From Ailanthus altissimus (taxonomy: Eukaryota > Streptophyta > Magnoliopsida > Sapindales > Simaroubaceae): a stretch of DNA of 64,000 nucleotides. Where the stretch lies: contig OX327710.1 of NCBI GenBank assembly GCA_946807835.1, positions 19,580,501 through 19,644,500 of the forward strand, read 5' to 3'. This document shows positions 59,504-64,000 of this stretch, one piece after another. A program made the position numbers and the translations under genes. Position 1 is the stretch's first letter. Each line of letters begins with the position of its first letter. Under the pieces are notes generated by a model. That model was not told where the DNA came from and made no database searches. It saw only the letters and a program-made list of their open reading frames with translations.

Positions 59504-62289
59504 CTTGATTTCTCTTTTTAATGCTCCATAGAGTAGCCATTGCAGTTAAGACGAAGGATAATGAGACAACAGCTGCTAACACCGGAACAATGAACTCTTT
59601 TTTCTCCGTGCATGAAGCTGAAGAACAGAGATTTGGGTTTCCGTCCACACTAGCCAAAGGTGACAACAATGTTAAGGCTTAAAATAATTAAGAACAGAAT
59701 AATTTCCTGATTGCGATAATTATTGTTAAGTCCTGTCTTCAATAAATATTGGTCCTTACTTAACAGTCTTAAGTTTTTTGGTTGAATGGTTTCTCTAATA
59801 TGGTATAAGAATTAAGTTCCTGCTGTATTTGAACTCCAAAGCCTCAATTTTCAATTAATTTCTTAATTTTGAATGATTTTTCTAATAATTATTAATTAGA
59901 ATCATATTTGATTTAGAACTACGTTTCAAAGTTTCTCTCATAATTATGGATAGAATCAAATCGATTTAGAACTAGTCTGAAGGAACCTTTGAAACGTAGG
60001 ATAATGAGACAGCTGGAAGTGACAACAAACCATTGTTCTTCTTTTCCAGGAGTACAGCTGGAAGTGAACCTTTGAGTTTGTTGCCTTTCAAATTACTGAA
60101 AAAGAGCAGCAAAATATGTTATACAATCCATGTTATTGTTGTTATAAACAAGAGCTTTTCTTATTCATCATAATCCCAATTAACTTACAGAACCCTCAAG
60201 AATGGTAGCTTTGAAAGAGAATTAGGCACTGGTCCAGTAAAAATGTTACTTGATAAGTCCCTGAATGGCGATAAAAAATGTTAGGCTGTTTGTTCCCATC
60301 ACTAATATGTATAAAATTTGAGTTCCTGCGAACTATAACTGAGATGCTTACAGGATTTGTAACGACGTCAGACTAGATATATAAGGAGATATCTCCCCAG
60401 CTAATCCACTCGATGACAGGTTCCTGCTTGCATACATGCCGAGTACTTTTGTTAGCATAGTGTTCCTTGGATCAAAGGTTCAGTTCTGAGGGCTGTAACT
60501 TACAGTGATATGATTCTTGGGGAATTATAATCTTGGTAGCTGCAATTAAGACCTTGCCACATGTAACTTTTCGGGGCACATGGATCTCCTTGCCAATTTC
60601 TTCTGACTCCATATTTCGTCTTGATACTCATGATAGCATCAACTAAAGTTTTCACATACAAAAAGAAAAAATAATCAGAATCGTGGGGACTTATTTTAAC
60701 TACTTAATATCTGTTGGGAGGGTACTCTCTTTTGCCACCTCCAATTAGACAGGGGTACGGCCGGCCATTTGTCTATGTACTCAGCTGACAGGGGGTTGTC
60801 ACCTCTCTGGATTAGTTCCAGGATGTCATCCCAAACCCTCATAAAGAGAGAGGGCCAAGGTCCATGGTTCGAATCTTGGGAACACCATACCAGTGAATGA
60901 GAGTAACCAAAGCCAGATTCATTAAGGTCCCCAACAATATAAGAAAAAAGAAAAAGATCCAGGGGTATACCATCTTGTTGGTTTGTTAACGATTGAAGGA
61001 ATTCTTTTACCCGAAATACCTCAAGGGCATTGAGGTATTTCGGTAGTGTTGATCTCTGCGTTCTGTTGATAGTGAACTCAATACTTCTGGCCATCACGGG
61101 TGACGAACTGAGAACCGTATTTGCATATAAATATCTGGGAACAAGAGGTCCAAACCACAGCTTCCCGTTCGCATAGATGTTCATTTCTCTAGTCTGGTTT
61201 TTGGCTTCGACGCCTGCATCAACTTCAGCAAAGTGCAAGTAGGAAAATAACTGTGATGTGGGCGTCGGATCATTAATCTCCCAATAGAATTGCTAGGCAT
61301 CGCCTCCATTTGCTGGTATAACGGCGGTTCTCATGACAACGGATGGCAGTTGGTAATTATCGCTCCCGTAGCCGACAGTGAGAGAGGAATTTATGGGTTC
61401 CCAGTTGTGGAAGATGAAGGGAACCCATATGCGATCATAAATGTCATCTTCGTACCTATACAACATACAATTAGTAACCAATCTTCAGCATATGCCAAGC
61501 TTTGTGTGATAAAAGAAAAAAAAAAATTTAAAAGTTACCTGAATTCTGCCGTAGATGTTGAACCAACGTCACAACGGACAAGTAGTTGCAGTGATCCTGA
61601 TTGAATCTCATAAGTGGAATTTTTCAAGGGTCTTAATTCTATTGCTGAAATGAAAGGTGTTCCAGAGCCTGTGTTTACAAGACAGATATATATAATTTTT
61701 CTTGGGAGTATGAATGATCTCCTTTGTAACAATGTTCGATGCATTTTCGAATTCTACTGAATCCCACACATCAGCTTCCAGGAGTAGATCAAAACTTGGC
61801 GGTTTCCCCAGGCCATCATAGTTTCCGTACATGAATCTGGCTCTAATCAAAAACTTGTTATAGCTGCGAGGAGGACTTATGGTGTAACAATTTTTTATTC
61901 CTTCAGGGAAGCTTCTCAAATTCAAGAACTGTTGTGCAAGGGTGTCACTGATGTATTCAGGTGATATCTTATTGATTGCACCAGTCTCTATGAATTTTGC
62001 ATCTGACATGTAATTTAAGCTAGTTATGTTGTCCGTATAATCGAAATTCTCTGATATCCCGCAATCTAAGCTAACAAAGCCTGAGAGAAATAAAAAATTG
62101 ACAGAGATAATCAAGACATAAATAATTCTTGGTAACGGGAAAAAAGTTAAATAACGGAAAAAAAGAAAATGGTACTTCAAATATCAAATTGATTTTTTCG
62201 AAACCTGATTGAAGTTGGGCATGAACTGGAACATTAAGAGCAGCTATATACACTGTCGCGAAAATTAAATGCTCTAACATCTTGCCCAT
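59504..62289 (-). pseudogene. Malectin-like/LRR (LRR-I type) receptor ectodomain and membrane helix, broken
   Basis: Minus-strand exons: 62289-62205 (signal peptide MGKMLEHLIFATVYIAALNV); 62080-61539 and 61455-60971 (malectin-like domain: [44 protein letters not shown]); 60642-60504 (NWQGDPCAPKSYMWQGLNCS); 60423-60352 and 60260-60189 (one 24-residue LRR each); 60095 to about 60013 (third LRR, LNLKGNKLKGSLP); 59649-59504 (DGNPNLCSSASC and helix FIVPVLAAVVSLSFVLTAMA). This is the order of an LRR-I receptor ectodomain, which senses ligands outside the plasma membrane. Damage: a 2-bp loss near 61690 shifts frame between KKNYIY and CLVNTG; TAG at about 61292-61294 follows GGDA; the donor after the third LRR is not evident. 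The last exon ends in phase 1, matching the exon at 59349. No LRR-I kinase follows on this strand. Confidence 0.85.
60643..60970 (-). other. Intron 3 of the receptor ectodomain with an inserted-looking segment
   Basis: The intron lies between NQQD and VDAIMSIKTKYG with a GT donor at 60970 and an AG acceptor at 60643. Its middle (about 60710-60960) is unusually GC-rich and open for AT-rich intron DNA. On the plus strand it carries GGTTCGAATCTTGGG near 60875, like a tRNA-type B box, so a SINE fragment is possible; no A box or poly-A end was confirmed. Confidence 0.4.
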
Positions 62290-64000
62290 GATTTCTGTTT
62301 CTTGTTCACCATAAAAAATTCATCATTGTATTTGTGCAATATACACTTTAAAGTACAACATTATTTTAGATTAGATCCAATCATTTTATCTTGTATCTTG
62401 ACGTGGGCAAATGCGGTTTCCGATGGTTTAGAGCCGACTTGAACCGAACCCTAAAAATTTAGATTAATTGCTTTTTAACTCAAACCAACCTAAATAATAT
62501 TACAACTTAATCAAGTTAAATTAATTTAATTCAATTTAGTTAGTTTTAGCTTCTTTTTTTAACCTACCCTTTTTTATCATCATTTGCAATAATTAATTCT
62601 AAATAAATATTAATAGTTAGAAAGACAATTATTTTATGAAACGTTAAAAAAAAGAGAATTTAAAAGGATAAAATTATAAAACTTTCATTGTAACATAAGG
62701 ATTTATATCAAAATTTTAACTTTTTAAATAAAAAATAAAATAAATTAATATCACAAATTTTCATATCAAAGCTCCAATTTAAAGCAGCTTCACTTGTAAA
62801 TGCAATCTCAAAATATTTCAATATAATACTGGCCAGTTCGGATTGTTATAGTTTTTAAAATAATAATGGTTGTTGTACTAGAGAAATAATAAGCTTTGAA
62901 GATAAATAATTAAGTATTTGGTAAATTATGTTTTTAAAAGTATTGTGACATTCAAAAGTAGTTTATATTCTAAAATGGACATTGAGTATAATATATATAT
63001 ATATGATCATGCTGAGAGGAGGAGGAGGAATAATAATAATAATAATATTATGCAAAATAATAATTGAAGGTATATTATTATTATTTTAATTTATGTTAAA
63101 TTTTAATATTTTTTTTCTTGAATAGAATTAAAATTAACTAATTTATAACAGGATAAATTTTAGGTTTTTTTTTTCTGTATGAAGATAAAAATTAGAACCA
63201 TTTTTAAAGATAAGACTAATTCTCAAATTTTGAAAAGCAACCCTCTCCTTGTTTTTCAAAATCTGCTCTAAGAGAGGGTGATTTCGTCAAAAGTGATTTT
63301 GAAATTGTTTTAAAATACCTACAGTGACTTCTAACTTTTTAAAATCACTTTTAAAATTCTCAACAGCAATCACAAATGGGTTCATAGTCTTCCATCTACT
63401 AAGCTCATGCTAGTATTTAATTTTAATTTTAGTTAATAAAATTATTAAGAATAAATAATAATAATAATTTTTAATTTTAATTATTTGTTTTGATTGAATT
63501 AAATGGGTTAAAAATAATCAAGTCGACTTAACTTAGTTCATTCTTGAGTTGAAAACTTTTAATTCGACCTAAACCACTTTAAACAAAGTCAAAATTTAAA
63601 CCAAAACGTATGATTTGGTTTGGTTTCAATTTTGACTTCAGCTTACATTTTAAGCTGCCAACACTACTTGTAAACCTGATCCTTTGAGGAGACCCGTATA
63701 TTTTACATAGCACTTGCAAAATATTTTACTTTGAAATGGATTTGTAAATCAAATTTGACAAAGACCTTGGCCTACAAGAAGGAGAAGAATGTGCTTAATC
63801 GCCATTTTACACGTTATTAGTAAGACTCTTGAAAGGGACTTTATGAAGAAAGGGCTTTTGCTGCAAGGCACGTGTAAGTGTGATGTTTCACATTTATTAG
63901 AAAAAATATGGAAGCCAAGAATTTATATAAATTAGTCTAATTGTATAAATACACCATTGACTTCAAATTTTGGGTGAAGCTCGATCGTGATGTTGATTGA
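62290..64000. other. Upstream region of the receptor locus, no gene
   Basis: It holds the 5' flank of the minus-strand ectodomain gene. GTGTATATTGC in minus reading near 62340 could be a TATA region but is not convincing. A hAT-like element may span about 62404-63665. The rest is AT-rich with an ATA microsatellite at 63029-63050. No coding frame was recognised. Confidence 0.45.
62404..63665. mobile_element. Possible hAT-like non-autonomous element
   Basis: The left end reads GTGGGCAAATGCGGTTT; the right end in reverse complement reads GTTGGCAGCTTAAAATG. Both subterminal regions are rich in GGTTT/AACCC words (AACCGAACCC left; GGTTTGGTTTCAATTTTGAC right). This resembles decayed hAT ends, but no clear 8-bp duplication was found. 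Confidence 0.3.

Noticed and set aside
60696..60970. Extra coding sequence continuing the ectodomain frame past NQQD (GIPLDLFLFSYIVGDLNESG)
   Set aside because: A GT donor at 60970 and an AG acceptor at 60643 join NQQD to VDAIMSIKTKYG in phase, so this is intron.

Overview
The window looks like AT-rich nuclear DNA from a eudicot plant. The evidence is GT-AG introns, two plant receptor-like kinase (RLK) loci, Ty1/copia and Ty3/gypsy LTR retrotransposons with initiator-Met-tRNA type primer sites, and plant-type telomere-like CCCTAAA blocks. I see no prokaryotic features, CRISPR array or tRNA/rRNA gene. The species cannot be named from sequence alone.

Layout. (1) 1-2806, + strand: five exons of the kinase domain of a malectin-like/LRR receptor kinase (LRR-I type), cut by the window start; its first visible intron holds a solo LTR. 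(2) 3655-6833: a small gag-plus-protease-fragment retroelement between two LTRs of the same family as that solo LTR. (3) 6834-11670: a decayed minus-strand Ty3/gypsy chromovirus of the same family as the intact copy at 51-59 kb. (4) 11.7-16.4 kb: no gene, but a three-unit tandem array of about 600 bp and a palindromic 22-bp minisatellite. (5) 16.4-34 kb: nested retroelements, namely a large LTR split by a solo LTR, a copia gag relic, a complete but decayed copia element (21728-30057) split by a second solo LTR, then a telomere-like block and a third, truncated LTR of the same large family. (6) 36.4-43.9 kb: a decayed plus-strand Ty3/gypsy element of Tat/Athila type, split by a hAT-like insertion and by a 2.8-kb solo LTR. 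(7) 44-49.3 kb: LTR relics, microsatellites and a rearranged plus-strand copia relic. (8) 49614-62289, minus strand: a receptor-kinase locus into which an intact, young Ty3/gypsy chromovirus (50948-58983) has inserted.

The most interesting locus is 49614-62289. Read on the minus strand, a malectin-like plus LRR ectodomain with its own membrane helix (LRR-I type) runs, with compatible splice phases, into the membrane helix, juxtamembrane region and kinase of a different class, an S-domain (G-type lectin) RLK. If transcribed before it decayed, this would have been a chimeric receptor kinase with two adjacent membrane segments. It is now broken by a 2-bp frameshift, an in-frame TAG, one doubtful splice donor and the gypsy insertion, which lies immediately before the ATP-binding glycine loop and has a perfect CATTT target duplication.

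The intact gypsy element has one uninterrupted 1614-codon gag-pol frame ending in a chromodomain, matching primer and polypurine sites, and LTRs that differ at only about seven clear positions. It is the only element here that looks capable of autonomous movement. Each LTR opens with two 18-bp perfect palindromes carrying the CACGTG core just upstream of a TATA box.
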